Part shown: positions 11,786-24,720 of the stretch, one piece after another
Numbering within the stretch: the stretch's first letter is position 1
Layout of the letters: the number at the start of each line of letters is the position of its first letter
DNA from: Monodelphis domestica
Lineage: Eukaryota > Chordata > Mammalia > Didelphimorphia > Didelphidae
DNA: 64,000 nt
Direction: 5' to 3'
Assembly (NCBI RefSeq): GCF_027887165.1
Contig: NC_077229.1
Span: 344,515,380-344,579,379 of the forward strand
Program-made: the position numbers and the translations under genes
The notes under the pieces: model-generated
The model's input: only the letters and a program-made list of their open reading frames with translations
Database searches by the model: none
What the model was told of the DNA's origin: nothing

Positions 11786-12682
11786 TGTGAATCTTAAAAA
11801 TTCTCAGGCCCTACTTCAGAAGACTTGGTTAAGACCAATCCCCATTTTAAACAATGAAGGTACTTGATCAGGAATGCGAGAACTCTACTCCACCCATACT
11901 TAAGCATACTTTAGGGGAAGATAAAGTTGTAAACTCTTTACTGAACAATGAAAAATACTTAACCCATACTTAAAGTAAAGCTAAAAAACCTTAAGCTAAG
12001 TCTATTTTTAGATCTAATACAAAAAGGTGCTAAGTACCTATGAAGGTCAAATTAATCACTAAAAGGTCAGGCAACTTGCAAACTTGCAAGGGGCAAAGAG
12101 GTGTGAACTTACTCAGAAGTTTTAGTCTACCCAGAGAAGTTGAGAACTAAAGAAGGTGTGAATTAAGAATGGTCAGTCCTTTGGAAAATGTCTACTGTGA
12201 CTGGTAAATGTAAAAACTTAGGGGAGGTGACATAGGAGAAAATTCTCTTTAAAAGAGGGAGTTTGCCAAAGCTGAATTGGAGGGCTCAATGGCTGAACTG
12301 AGTTGAGCTGAGAAGCTGAACTGGTGGGTCTCTCTGAACACTAGAATCTTGCTTGGGACAAATCTTGTGGTGAGTGGATTAAAGACTCTCTGATCTCTCT
12401 CTCTTAAGGCTTAAGCCTAGGCTGGCCTAGCACTTTTCTCATTATTTCCTCTTACTCTCTCTCCCTTTCATTAATTCCTTAATTTGTATTAATTAAAATC
12501 TCTATAAAACCTAGCTGACTTGGGTATATTTAATATTTGGGAATTTTCCCATGGCGACCACTTTATTTTGAATATAAAAAAATCAAGACACTGTCTTGAA
12601 ACCATATTTTCACAGTCACAATTTAAGGCAACCACTCTTTTATCTGTAACAGTTTATGCCAACCGCTCTTTTAACTGTTACA
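11786..12682 (+). mobile_element. Solo LTR fossil (related to family A)
   Basis: Begins TGTGAATCTTAAAAATTCT, alignable with the start of the LTR at 9151, and ends near 'taactgttaca'. Flanks ccat and ctat are a near-match 4-bp duplication. It has AATTAAA and the U5 motif 'catggcgacca' shared with the copy at 38649. More diverged than copies 1-3, so probably older. Confidence 0.7.
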
Positions 12683-12780
12683 CTATCAAACCTGGAATTC
12701 AGAAAATCTGAGTTCAAAGAATTACTATGTGACCCTGGGCAAGTCACTTAACCTCTGTCTCAATTTTATTTTGCAACATC
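12683..12780 (+). mobile_element. MIR SINE fragment
   Basis: 'tatgtgaccctgggcaagtc' and 'acttaacctctgtctcaatt' are the MIR core end. Truncated by the LTR on its left. Confidence 0.6.
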
Positions 12781-13439
12781 TTGATAGGTCCCCAACCACT
12801 AGGTAACTTAATATTTTAAAATATCCAAAGGGAAATAAAATATAACAAACTATGTAAGTGTACAGTAAAGTGGAGATGGTCTCATCCACTGTTTTAATGA
12901 TTATTTTTACTCTCCTTGAATGAGACTGCAATTTTGTCTGAAAGGACTACCTTCATAATTGTCTCCTGCACTTAAATGGGGAGTACTTTCTTTTTTCTAC
13001 AATAAATCCTAGTAGTTGTATTCCAAATACTCACCTTTTCTCCCCTGGTTGATCCCCCTTTCTCAACCTCTCTCCTTCCTATAAAATGTTTTACCTATCT
13101 GCTATGTTACTAACAGAATGCTGCTGGTTGACTGTATACTTTAAATGGACCAGAAAGGTTACAAAAATCAAATCTGTATCATAGGAAGTTGAAGATGATG
13201 TTCCACAAGATCAGGATTCTTTAGCATTGTAATAAATTTGTTTTCACTTTGGCTTCCCACCTGTGACACTTATTCCTCAGACCTCACTGTATTATTTCCT
13301 TGGTCCAGAAAATCCCTCAGTACTTCTCAGGCAGGACTGTTAAGATAATATATTGAATATATATAATAATTTAATATTTAATAAACAGTATTTAATAAAT
13401 AAATTTAATAATATGGTACTTAATAAGTTTCCATCTAGA
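12781..13439. other. Unassigned intergenic sequence
   Basis: No gene, RNA or repeat was recognised. AT-rich, with short TAATA runs at 13350-13420. Confidence 0.4.
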
Positions 13440-13614
13440 TATGATCTCCTTTCTTGACTTCTATGACACTATACTCTCAAATTTTCCCTTCTTCATCTCT
13501 GATGGCTGCATTTTTATCTCCTTTGCTAACACTTCATCCTTTTCTTGTCACTTAAAATGTAGTGCCCCAACATTTTCTGCTTTGACCTTTCCTCTCCTCT
13601 CTGTTATCAAGGCA
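13440..13614 (+). mobile_element. L2 LINE ORF2 fragment
   Basis: Words such as 'gacttctatgacactatact' and 'tctcctttgctaacacttca' follow the L2 reverse-transcriptase region order seen more fully at 21870-23115. Confidence 0.5.
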
Positions 13615-13850
13615 TTTAGGTGGCACAGCAGATAAGAGTGTTGAGCCTGGAGTCAGGAAGACCTGGGTTCAAATCCCACCTAAAGACCTACTAAGTATAT
13701 GACCCTAGACAAATCACTTAACTTGTCTGCCTCAGTTTCCTCATCTGTAAACTAGGTATAATAAAAGCACCTATAAATATCAAATGAAATAATATATGCA
13801 CATCACTTAACACACTGCCTTTCAAATAGTAAGCACCTAATAATTCTTAG
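13615..13850 (+). mobile_element. tRNA-derived marsupial SINE
   Basis: Has the head 'aggtggcacagcagataaga', 'cctggagtcaggaagacctg' and the core 'ctgcctcagtttcctcatct'. No clean duplication was found. Confidence 0.75.
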
Positions 13851-14059
13851 TCCCGTCTCCCTCAACAATATTCTATGGAAATAAGCTATTTGGGTAACAT
13901 GAGATATTCAATGGGAGAAGAAGGGAAGTAGGAGAGAACTTTCTAAATGAAAGAAGCCAAACACTTCTATTGTTAAAAGCCTTTCTTGTGACTGAGTTTC
14001 ATCCTCACCCATGATAATACCTGGAATCCCTCAAAAACAAGGAATCATCCATAATAAAT

Positions 14060-14225
14060 TATTTCAAACTGTGAAAAGTCTCAGGTCATCTATTCCAGTT
14101 CCCTCATTTTACAGATGAAGAAACTAAGGCAGACAGGTTAAGTGACTTGCCCATGATCACACCATGAAAACAGCTCTCATTTCTGGATCAAAGACAAATG
14201 AAATTTTAAGCCACAAGGATGTGAG
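14060..14225 (-). mobile_element. MIR SINE
   Basis: Antisense MIR: 'cctcattttacagatgaaga' followed by 'aagtgacttgcccatgatca'. Confidence 0.7.
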
Positions 14226-14847
14226 GATATGATATTATTTCATTTGTAGATTAAAAACTCTTCTGTGACTTAAAAGAAAACTCTTCTGGTTTCAAATGAT
14301 CATTTATTAAACACTTACAATGTCCCAGGCAATGAACTAAGTGCTGAGCAAGTAAATAAATAATCTTTAGTATCACAACATATCCAGGCTATTTAAAATG
14401 TAATGGATTATCCTTGCACTTTTCCAAATCATTTGTTTCCCATTACACCTTGCTACCAGTCTTTTACAGATTATATTGCAAAAATAGCATCCTTTATGCA
14501 AGATGAAGAGGTGTGGGCCACAAGCTCTGACAACCTTTCACAAGATTCATGAATTACATACACAGGCTCAGATGAATGTCACTATAGCAACTATTGTGTT
14601 CTAGATAATTAAGTGGCATTATATAATTCTTGAAATTAGAAGTGAGTAAAATATTGAGCAATTCAACCAAAACCTTTGGAATAGCCAAATGCTATTAAAT
14701 GCTAAGCCTAGGCAAAAGTAAGGATTTTTCCCTTTTTGTAGGACCTTTTGAATTTCTCCAGGAGGATCACCACCTACTCTCAGCTAATAGCTCTTCTCCT
14801 ACCATTAGCCCTCTGACCCTACAAAAAAGCCTGCTGTTAAATTTATT

Positions 14848-15674
14848 TGTGGTTGGACTCTGAATATTTATATAAGTGGTCACCAGGGATTTAATTTCTA
14901 AATCCCAAAATGAATTATTAAAGTAAATGGAATTTATGGTAGTTTATTTACAATAGAGGGAAGATATTAAGGAATGAGAGAGAGAGGAAACTCTGGCTTC
15001 CTCTGAATCAGATAGAAATACTAAGGCCCTAATGAGGAAAAGAGTCTCAAGACGATGGGCCTTTTTCTCGGAGGTTTATACCTCTGAGAAAGGCAGGGTC
15101 ACTAAGTCAGCCTTTCACTCATCAAGGGTGTCTAAAAGGAAAAGCATTCTGAGGTCTCCTGCAGGAGTTCCTCCAGGGGTCCAGTTCCTCCAGTCCAATT
15201 CAAAGTCAGAGATCTTCCATCGAATCCAAGCTCAAGAGGCTTATCCTCCAGTCCCACTTCGAGTCAGAGATCCTCCATCTAACTCGAATTGAGTATCAAA
15301 TCAAAATCTCTTCTTCTGGTCTCTGTTCCTCTTTTTAAAGATCTTTTCCCCTTGTGTCACCTCCCCTAAATTTCACGTCTACTAATCAAAGCAGAAGCTC
15401 TTCTCCAAGACTGCCCACTCTTTAGTTCACACATTCTTTGGTTAGATTATACCTTTTGGTTACTTAGTATCTTTTTTGAATAGTTTACCTTTTGTAGTTA
15501 CTTAACACCTTTTTGTAGTTAAAATGAGTAGATCGACTTAAAATACTGAGCTATCACCTTTTGGGGGTTAAAATCTAAAAATAGATTGTGGATTACAATT
15601 CAATCTTCCCAATAAAGGAATAGCTAAGTATCTTCATTGTTAAAATCAGGAGATAGCTAAATTCAATCTCCACA
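14848..15674 (-). mobile_element. Solo LTR fossil, minus orientation
   Basis: Read on the minus strand it begins TGTGGAG and ends near CCAACCACA, with 'ccctggtgaccac', the U5 motif of family A. Its end aligns with the LTR at 6969. The target duplication is not convincing, so the ends are approximate. Confidence 0.65.
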
Positions 15675-15679
15675 CTCCT

Positions 15680-16372
15680 CTCAAGAAAACTAAAAGTCAT
15701 TCTTTAAGTAATAACTGGATAAATGATATAAACAAAGAATTCTCCAAAGAAGTACAAACTTTACAATCCTATGAAAGGATGCTCCAAATTACAAATAATA
15801 ATAAAATACAAATCAAAATAATTCTCTGGTTTCACCTCAACCCAGCAAATTGGCAAAGATGACAAAATATGGGAATGGTTAATGTTGGAGGAGTTGTAGA
15901 GAGATGGGCATGCTAATATACCATCAGAGGAACTGTGAATTAGTCTAACCATTCTGGAAAGCAATTTATGTTAATTATGTTAAGAAAGTGACTAAAAAGA
16001 AAGAATGAATATGATATATACAGAGAAACTTGGAAAGATATATGAACTGACACAAAGTGAAGCAAGAACAACCAGGAAAATAATATTAATATGAATGGAA
16101 AAAATACCACCACCAAAACTACTGAAATTTAATGCTGTGCCCCCCAACCCACCCCTTCATGGAAGCATTAAACTTTGCACATGTTTTTGGATATGTTAAC
16201 TGTGCTGATTTTTTCCCCCTCTTTTGTTTTGATGGTGGTGTTTGTCTTTTAAAAATTCTCTTTGTTATATCAACATGGTTCTCTGGGAGGGAAGAGAGGA
16301 TTGTTGAGGAAAACACGACAATATTTTTAAAAATAAGACATTGATAAAAACTTATTAAAAAAAAAAAAAGAA
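15680..16372 (+). mobile_element. L1 LINE 3' fragment with poly-A
   Basis: Contains 'agaattctccaaagaagta', 'caacccagcaaattggcaaa' and 'aaccattctggaaagcaatt' in L1 ORF2 order, and ends in a run of 13 A at about 16358-16370. Confidence 0.75.
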
Positions 16373-16559
16373 ATGTAATGACAGTAATCAAGCTTGGCCC
16401 CAAAGAAAAGATATGAGAAGACAAGCTCTACTCCATTTTTACAGAGGTAAGGGGGTTATGGCTGTGAAATATTGAATAGAAGGTTGGACTTTTTTTTTTT
16501 AATGTATTAGTGAGTTAGGGGTTTGTTTGTTTTTTCCCTTCTTCTTTTCTATTCTATAC

Positions 16560-16690
16560 CATAGGGCAGCTAGATGATGCAAGGCAAAGAGCACTGGGAT
16601 CTAGAGTATGGAAGACTCATCTTCCTGAGTTCACATCTAGACAAAGCTACATATTAGCTATGCAACAAAAAAATGAAATCATTTTTCTGT
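16560..16690 (+). mobile_element. tRNA-derived SINE fragment
   Basis: 'agggcagctagatgatgcaa' and 'cttcctgagttcacatctag' match the head of the SINE family seen at 13615 and 51003. Confidence 0.6.
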
Positions 16691-16791
16691 TTGGAAGTAT
16701 CTTGTCCGGCAATTTTAAGAGACAGAAAGGTTATTTTCAAAGTAAGGTTTTCATGAATATTTTTTTTTCCTTTAAGATTCTTCCTTTAGCC

Positions 16792-17659
16792 TGCAGAACT
16801 TGAAATTTCTTCGACTTGTAAATGTTGGAAATTTCACCATTGGGAAATTTCATACTTGAAAAATTTCCTACTGATAGTCTATTGGAATGTGAACCCCCCC
16901 TTGGCATGGGAGGGTCCTTCTCCTCCCTACTTAAGATTACTTTAGGACAGAAACCTTTTGCTGAACAATGGAAAGGGCTTTGACCTATGCTTAAGCATAG
17001 AACAGGAAGTTCTTTGAGTCATGATTGATTTTAGAATTGATACAATAGAGATACTTGGAATGACAGAACCAGGTCTTGGAAAATACAATCTCCACCCTGC
17101 TCAGGGTAACAGGATTTAGGAAGGGCTGCAGCATAGATCAAAATTTAATTATTTGAGAATATGACCTTCAACAGACATGTGCAAAGCCACAGACCTCTGG
17201 GCGGTCCTGGGTTAAGCTAGAGCCACCATTGGCACAGGGAAGACATGGACAGTGATTGGTAGATGTGAGAACTGAGGGGAGGGAACTTGGATGGTTTCTT
17301 TAAAGATAGAGGGGTCTGAGGACTAGGGAGGTTGGAGAGGTTTTGCTCTGAGAGGTTGTGCTCTGAGAAGCTTGCTCTGAAGGAAGCTGGAGGTGGAGGC
17401 CCCGGAGACTGTTTCTCCATTTTGGTCACGTGAGTGATAGGGACTGATCTCTTTTCTTTGCCTCAGCTATCTAAGGGCTTGGGCCTTTTGGCCCAGCCTA
17501 AACAGAGGGGGTATTTAAGCCCTATTCCCTTCTCTCTCTCTCTCTGTCTCTCTCTAATACCTTTCTTCCTCCTGTTTGTAATTAAACTCCATAAAAGGTT
17601 GACTGCTGACATGGTGAAATTTCCAACATTTACAAGTCTAAGAAATTTCAAGGTCTACA
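16792..17659 (+). mobile_element. LTR fossil (family A, copy 2) with long terminal inverted repeats
   Basis: The body matches the LTRs at 9151 and 38649. Its right end (about 17611-17659) is an inverted copy of its left end (16792-16840): 46 of 49 positions pair by my count. Both ends together keep TG...CA and are flanked by the same 4-bp sequence AGCC (16788-16791 and 17660-17663), so the inverted structure appears to have been present at integration. Copies 1 and 3 lack this. Confidence 0.85.
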
Positions 17660-17663
17660 AGCC

Positions 17664-18840
17664 TACTGATAGCAATGTCTATATCAGCTACGTGGTTTAG
17701 GTAGATATAAATAACCAAGTGGTAGGTAAAAACTGAAATTCTCTGAAGTTTCAGGTGAAATATGGGTTCCTAATTTGTTGGGGTTTTTTTTCACCTCTGT
17801 TGTAAATAGTAATAGAGCTATTAGGCTTGACCTGCTTTTTACCACGTGAACCAGTTTGAAAGACAAATTTGGGAGATTATGCTAAATTGTATTGTCTTGT
17901 TACTGGCAGATTTGAGCAGAATACCTAGGAAATTGCAAATGACTGGGAACCAGAACTTTTAGAAGGAACTCCATTCAGATCTGCTCTGAGGATGAGACCT
18001 ATTCTAGAATATCCAAGGGAAGATGTTTCCAAAGCAGACAACATGCAACATCTGGGCCTCAAGATGAAATGGACTGATTAAATGGATTTGGGCCTGGGTT
18101 ACCATGTTACAAGGAGACTTTATGTTATTTCATATTCATGATTATTGTGTTAATGCACATTTTTTCATGGTGTTTATGATTGTCAAATTTTCTTGGTTTC
18201 TTACCATAGTGACTTGGAAATCTCCCTTCTCAAATTAGTTAAGGATGACCCTGTAAGTAGTTTGATATGTAGCCTGAGTTAGTTTACTGGCAAAGTCCAT
18301 TTATCAAGGTTTGTCTCCTTAGGGGCTATGCAAGATTATCTCTCTGCTAGTATTCTTTGTGCCTCTTACCCCACCTCTTTGACACTCCTTAAGATAAACA
18401 AACTATCATTCCATCCAGAAATCCCTAATAGATAAAGCATTTAAATAAGTGATCCTGGGGATTGAGGACCCCAGGATCAAAGAGGGTAATATAAGATTTT
18501 AAAATAACATTAGTGACTCTATTTTTAGTTTATCTATCATTTTATGAAGTTAAATCTAGTCACCAGAGTTTGAAGAAGTCACAAGATAACTCTACCTCTC
18601 TACTGTCTGACTCAAGGAATGCTCTTCACTTTACCTGAGTGTCTCCTGATCCCCCCCCCCACCACCAATTAGGAACAAGGTGGCTCGATTCCTACATCTT
18701 GTTTTTCTCTTCCTTTAAGCTACATATGAACTATATAGAAATCAGGATTCAGAGTTCTTGGTTACCAAGTCTTGAACCTGGTTAGTTTTGCAACTGCATG
18801 CATTGCTAAATAAATCATTGACTTGATGTCAATGATTGTT
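17664..18840. other. Unassigned; weak LTR-like signals
   Basis: No gene recognised. 'gatcctggggattgagga' with a partial inverted match downstream and AATAAATC near 18810 would suit a degraded retroviral end, but no boundaries or duplications are visible. Confidence 0.25.
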
Positions 18841-18844
18841 TTCC

Positions 18845-18960
18845 CCATTAGCTAACATTTATTGGATGTCTCCTATGGGTAGAGCAGAGTCTGAGAGATA
18901 AAGAAATCTAGAAAAACAATCCCTATCCTCAAAAGGCTGCCAAGAGTCTGAATCTTGTGG
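18845..18960 (+). mobile_element. Ancient mammalian-wide repeat fragment
   Basis: 'aacatttattggatgtctcc' and 'atccctatcctcaaaaggct' resemble the old repeat also present at 2115 and 49480. Confidence 0.35.
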
Positions 18961-19734
18961 GGACTAAGACCATGAGTCCAGTGTAGATGCTCTGTCAGCT
19001 TCTTTATTCCTTTCTCAGCTGATGACCTATTGATATTCATGGAGTATAATCATTAACCATTGTGACCTCAGATTTTCTTCTCTATCTCTAAAAGTTACAT
19101 ATAAATATCTTTTCTTTAGCAAGGATATAGCCTGCTAAAAATAGCAGCTACAGTCAAACCTCCACATTCCTCCACTCTCTTTACTAAGTAAATTATGCAT
19201 CTGTCTGGGGTAGTGACTCCCATTTTTTCTATGACCACTGCCTTGTGGTTAACTTCTGGAAATCCTCAGTTTCTCCTGGTTTAGGGCCTTTGTACATATA
19301 AATCCCTTAGTTCAACAAAGAGTTCACATTGTTTCAAAGGGAGATTTATTAAGTAACAGAGAAAAAGTAAAACAAAATCTAAAACTGTGAGGACTAACAA
19401 GTGTGCAGAACTTGAAAGTCTTTCCATATGAAATCTAAAATCTAGCTACAAGTTGGTTGGCAGGGTTGGGCTCTCTATTTTTTCTCTTATACCTATTTGA
19501 AAAATTTGGTTGAGAATGGATTCTTCCTTGTCTGTATGCTCAGGGAGCTAAAGATTTCTATATAAGTTGCTTCCCTTTCTGGGTCTGAGTACACATCTGT
19601 AAACTAAAGAGATTTGTGGTAGAGAACCATTGTCCCCTCCAGCTCTAACTCTAACACTCTGTGATCCTAGTACCCTCTCACCCTTCCTAGAAATCTGTAT
19701 TTACTGCTGCCCCTGAAAGGCCTGTTCTCAAACA
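18961..19734. other. Unassigned intergenic sequence
   Basis: No gene or named repeat. A short palindromic stretch and 'gcctttgtacatataaatcc' near 19290 were looked at without a conclusion. Confidence 0.35.
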
Positions 19735-20290
19735 TTTCGATATTCGGGTCAATAACCCAAAACATCCCGGTTAGCCATAAGATGGATCATGTCACCTCCT
19801 TCCCATCTGATAAACTCCAGTGGTTTCCTATTATCTCCAGGATGAAATGTTAAATTCTCTGCTTGACTTCTAAAGTCCTTCCTAGCTACCCTTTCCTACT
19901 TTTCCAGGTTACTTACACCTTCCACAAACTCTTTGAAATCCAGTAACACCGGCCTCCTTGTTACTCATACCAGATACTCCATCTCTGGAATCCATGAATT
20001 TTCCCTGGTTGCCCTCCATGCTTGGAAGCACTCCCCCATCTCCCAGGTCCCCTAGCTTCCTGCAAGTCTTAGCTAGAATCCCATCTTAGTCAAGAAGCCT
20101 TTTCTAGTTCTAGTTTTCCTAGTTCCTGGCTTCTCCGAGGTTATCTCCAATGGATCCTATACACACACATACAACTAGATGTCGATGTATGTTATTGTAT
20201 ATGTGTATATTTATATATTTTACATAATCATTTGTATCTTGGCTACCATTAAATCATGAATAAATTCTTCCTGACTTGATTTGTCTTGAC
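19735..20290 (+). mobile_element. L2 LINE 3' part
   Basis: 'aaactccagtggtttcctat', 'ccaggatgaaatgttaaatt' and 'cttggaagcactcccccat' follow the L2 consensus order. A TA/CA-rich tract lies at 20160-20225. Confidence 0.65.
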
Positions 20291-21479
20291 TTTTAACCTT
20301 TAGTGAACCTAAATTTTTCCTTCTTTATTACTGTCATCTAGACGTAGCCTTGTCATATAGCCAGTCACCATGCTTCCCTGAGCACTCAAGTCAACTTTTT
20401 CTTCCTGTTTTAAAAGTCTTGCCTCCTGTTGGCTCTCCATCTCAGTTTCAGTTTCTAGACATCTCAGATAATTAGGGGTGTCCATTCCCAGAAGAGAAAT
20501 AAGGATCGCACCTTGGGCCTAATGAATGACCACACCTTTCCCAGGACTGATTAGCAACTTAAACTGTTTTCCCAGCCTAAGTCTTAACTTAGGGTGCCTT
20601 TTTCTCCCCAGGTGAGTAACTTTCCATGAATTCACAAATGATTTAAACATATAGTAATAATAATAAAGATAGCATCCTCCATGGAAAGAGAAGGATCATT
20701 TCTCTTCCCACCTAAAAGGAAATTCCAGGTAAACATTAACATTACTGGGTCTATTAGCTACTCTAGTATTATGCTTTTCTTCACAAACCCACATTTAAAT
20801 TTTATTACATCCATCCATACATCCCACCCTATCTTGGTCACCATTCAATCCATATATATTTGGGGAAGGGAGAGGGAACAGTAAGGGAATTTCATGTTCC
20901 ATTAAGTACTTGTAAAGATTTCATTCTAATCTACTAATTTGTAGGTGTCTCCATAAAAGCTTGTTGTTTTTAGCTATCTTGACAATGTGTCAGAGGCTTT
21001 GGGAATTCAAAACTCATTTTGAAATCCTTCAGACTCATTGATATAAAAAATATCCAGGAGAAATGTCTCTAGAAAAACAATATAGAATGTATACATTTCT
21101 TTAATTAACATTCACAATAAAACAAAAAAATTTTTAATTTTCAAATATTAAGCAAGTACTTAAGCTGAGGAAATGAGTTTTTGGACACAAAGTTGGTATG
21201 CCTATAGTGTAATGTTGACATCCTAAATATATACTTCCTGACTCTTTCCAGGTGTCAGTTTGCATTTCTAATTATTCTATTTTTAGTTAATCAAAGGTAT
21301 TTCCCACAAGAAATTTCAAATGAAATTTATGACATAACAAAAATCATGTACTTTTTCAAAAATTATAGGGAAAGGTAAGATTCTAAAATAATTTTGCATA
21401 GATAGCTAAAACTTTGATTGCACCTATAAAAAAGGAACTTCCAAAGTGAAGAAATCTTGGTGTGGAAATGTCTTCCTCT
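20291..21479. other. Unassigned intergenic sequence
   Basis: No reliable gene or repeat call. Frames of up to 67 codons have no recognisable motifs. Confidence 0.35.
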
Positions 21480-21610
21480 GATGCAGATCAGCAACTCACC
21501 TTGTCATGTCTACTCTTGAGTTGTCAGACAGGTTAAGTGATCACACAGTATGTTTCAGAGGGAGGATTTGAATCATAGTTTACTGATCCCAAGACTAACC
21601 TATTGTGCTC
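21480..21610 (-). mobile_element. MIR SINE fragment
   Basis: 'gacaggttaagtgatcacac' and 'gggaggatttgaatcatagt' are antisense MIR words. Confidence 0.5.
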
Positions 21611-21649
21611 AAAGATCAGTTATCTGGAATCTGAACTCCAGATTAATTA

Positions 21650-21725
21650 TTTTATTAGGAACATGGATTTCAAGAAGACTGGATTTGGAATCAGGAAGAC
21701 GAATTCAAATCCTACCTCTCATATA
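21650..21725 (+). mobile_element. tRNA-derived SINE fragment
   Basis: 'ggatttggaatcaggaagac' followed by 'gaattcaaatcctacctctc' is the SINE head; the rest is missing, ending in a CA-rich tract. Confidence 0.5.
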
Positions 21726-21869
21726 CATACACACACCCACACACATTTATATGCCTTCAATCAACACATATTTATTCATTATTGTGCTATAACACAGAAC
21801 TCTGAAATTCCATTCTCTGATCAGAACCTCCCACCTATCTTTCTTTCCATTCTTTCTCTCTTTTGACTT

Positions 21870-23115
21870 ATTTTTCCTTAATATATTTATCTCTTCAGGG
21901 AACTCCAGTCCCTCCAACCTTTAGTGTCCTTCCCCCTTATTTTCCTCTCTTCAATGCTAATCCTATGGTAGACTAGTTCAATTATACACTAATATATGCT
22001 CTTAAATCTCTTTTCCCTTTGCACTGTCTTCAGGCACTCATAGCCAAAAGCCAAATCTAGGTTATCTCTATAACTTCTCTACTTCTGTACTGCTTCAAAA
22101 ACTACGAAACCTTCTCAAATAGTATTGTCTATTTTTTTAAATTGACATAATTTTAACTGAACTTGCTGCTTCATAGCAATTCTTCTGTTCTCCTCTGATG
22201 GACCATATATCATACAATGATAGTTATTTCAACATTCTCTTCTTTCCCCAAGCTCCTTCTATTGTCTTCTATCCCCTTCTCTCCCTCTTTTACTGAGAAA
22301 AATCAAGACTACCCATTGTTAGCTCCTTCTTCTTCCCTCCTGAATAACTCAAAATTCCTTTATTCTGATTTTCATTTTCTTTTCCTCTTCTCCATTCACT
22401 TTTACCTTTAATCCCAATCCCTCATCTCATCTTGAAGTTTGACCCCCTTATCATTCATTTTCCTTATCTTAAATTTCTATCAATTGTCTATTTGCTCACT
22501 ACAAATATGAGATCTCCCCATCCATTAAAATTTTTTTCATTTAACCGTATCATCCCAAGCTATTATGCTTTTTCACTTTTTTCTTTTCACATCCAGTTTT
22601 TAGAGTAGTTTACATTTACTGACGTAACTGTCTCATTTTCTGGTCCTTGGCCTCTTGCAAAACACGGTTCCAACTCTACTACTTAATTAAAATGATTTTC
22701 TCCTGGGTATCAATGATCACTTAAATCTAATGGCCTTTTCTTAGTCCTAGTATTTCACTTTATCAATTTTGGCACTGTAGACTATTCACTCCCAGCAATT
22801 CTCCTTCCATGACTTCTGTGATATTTCTTTTTCTTGGCCCTCATCCCACTTGAATGTTCTTTCTCAGTCTCCTTTGCTAGATTATCATTCTTATCCCTTC
22901 CATGAAGAATGTAGGCTATTTTGATCTACTAGTTCTATCTCTACATTCTTAGTTATCTCATCAATTCCCACTGGCTCAATTATCTTTATATATATAACTT
23001 CCAAATCCACACATACAATCCTAATCCCCCTCTTCAGTCCCATAATTATCAGCTGACTGCTGGGATACTCTATCTGGAGGTTTCATTGACAATTCAAACT
23101 CACCCTGTCGAAACT
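21870..23115 (+). mobile_element. L2 LINE, long ORF2 fragment
   Basis: Follows L2 order for over 1 kb: 'cactgtagactattcactcc', 'ctcagtctcctttgctagat' and 'aactgaaccctaaaaatata' are diverged consensus words for the reverse transcriptase region. No frame stays open. Confidence 0.6.
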
Positions 23116-23189
23116 GAACCCTAAAAATATACCTCTCCTCTAAATCTACTTGTTTCTGTTGAAGCATCACTACCTTCCAGTCACCCAGG

Positions 23190-23420
23190 TACAAATCAAA
23201 GACACAAGATTTGGAAGGGACTTAGGAGGTCATCTATTCCAACCCATATGTGAACATAAATCTGCGTGTACAATGAATTTCAATTTTATGTAACCTGACC
23301 AAAGACTCTAAGCCCACCCTAGTTACATTCATAAGGTCTCTTCCAAGATGATTAATTTTTCTAATTTGGGCCTCAGTTTTTGAACCAACAAGTGACTGAA
23401 TTTAAACAAACTCTTTTCTA
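23190..23420 (-). mobile_element. L3/CR1 fragment, antisense
   Basis: 'ttggaagggacttaggaggt' and 'catctattccaaccca' match the antisense L3/CR1 end. Short and diverged. Confidence 0.4.
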
Positions 23421-24720
23421 AGTTTGAAGGGACAAGTGTTAGGAATAAATATATGCAACAGCAGTGCCCAACTATGGTAGATCTGAACTTACAAAGGATT
23501 GTTGATTTAGGAAATACCTAGGAATTGTGATAAGACTTTTTATCGTGCTACAGATCCTTAGGGGAATATAAATTTGGGAAACGATACTGAAGAGGACAAA
23601 TGAAAAAGTTATTACAGTGAGTAAGATGTCCAATACCCTGGAGCCTTGAAAATCACCAGAGAAATACCTATTATTGAGACTACAGGTAATGTAACTTTTT
23701 GAATATGAAAAATTACACTTGGGTGCAGGTGGCATTGGATGGGAATGAAAAGGGTAGTAAAGTGTAAGACAAGTTGAAACTTCCTTTGCAAGTTTTACTT
23801 CTTAACAAGGTTAACTCATAATAACAAGGTTAAGGATGAGGTCCTTGTTCTGGGCCATACTACCCAGAATACTTGTCAGCCCACTAAAACCACATTTGAA
23901 GAGGATTAATTTTGTGGCCAACTTTTAGACTGGAGTTTATTCACTTGGACTTAACTACTAAAAAGAATTTTTCAAGCAGCGACTGATTCCATCATTTTTG
24001 TATGTGTGCTATTAACTCCTCAGAATATTTTTAAATAAAGTAGGTAAGATTATAATGAAAACCAATTATATTGAAATGGTTATCAAATATGAAGGGTAGT
24101 CTTAGATAATTTGGTGGTGGGAAATCCGTAGATGTAAGTGCCCCATGGAATCTTTATGCTCCAGAGATGGCATTAGTGAAGTGCAGTAGCAAAGAATCAT
24201 AGTTCCTAAAGAACCATGCTGTGCTGAATAGGCTGGAATAAACGGAGCCAAGAAACAAGGCACAGAGACATGATGTGAAGCAATCTTTCACAGGTACTGT
24301 GAGTCAAGGACTATGAATGTCTGGAAAGGCCAACTGTAAGGAAAGGGAAAAAGCAGAGAAACTAAAGTCTGAAAGGTTGTATAGGTTCTTTATAGGTGAG
24401 GATCTCCAGATGGAGATAGTTCAACTTTATAGTGACCACAAGTGCTTTCTTTTTGTGGGAGAGCCTCAACTTTAAGTTTGTACTACAAATCTGGATGGGT
24501 ATCTTTGTTGACCAACTATGAGTTCGGATGCGAGTCCTTTGAAGCTTGTGTTTTCTGTAAAGTTTGTCTTGTATTCAATGTACTGAATCTTTGCATAAGG
24601 GCTGAAGTCCCTCTTCCCTTGTGCATGCTGAAGCATGAGTTAAATTCTGACATCCTCAGAAGAAACCCAAATGGGGACACAATTCAAAATGGAAAATATT
24701 TCTTTACAAGACTGAATCTT
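23421..24720. other. Unassigned intergenic sequence
   Basis: No gene or clear repeat. The 136-codon frame from 24442 has no family features, and its last third is translated from the SINE at 24721. Confidence 0.4.

Noticed and set aside
9151-17659. The two family A LTRs as ends of one provirus
   Set aside because: Each has its own 4-bp target duplication (ATGC and AGCC), and the DNA between them is L1, SINE and other LTRs, not a viral interior.
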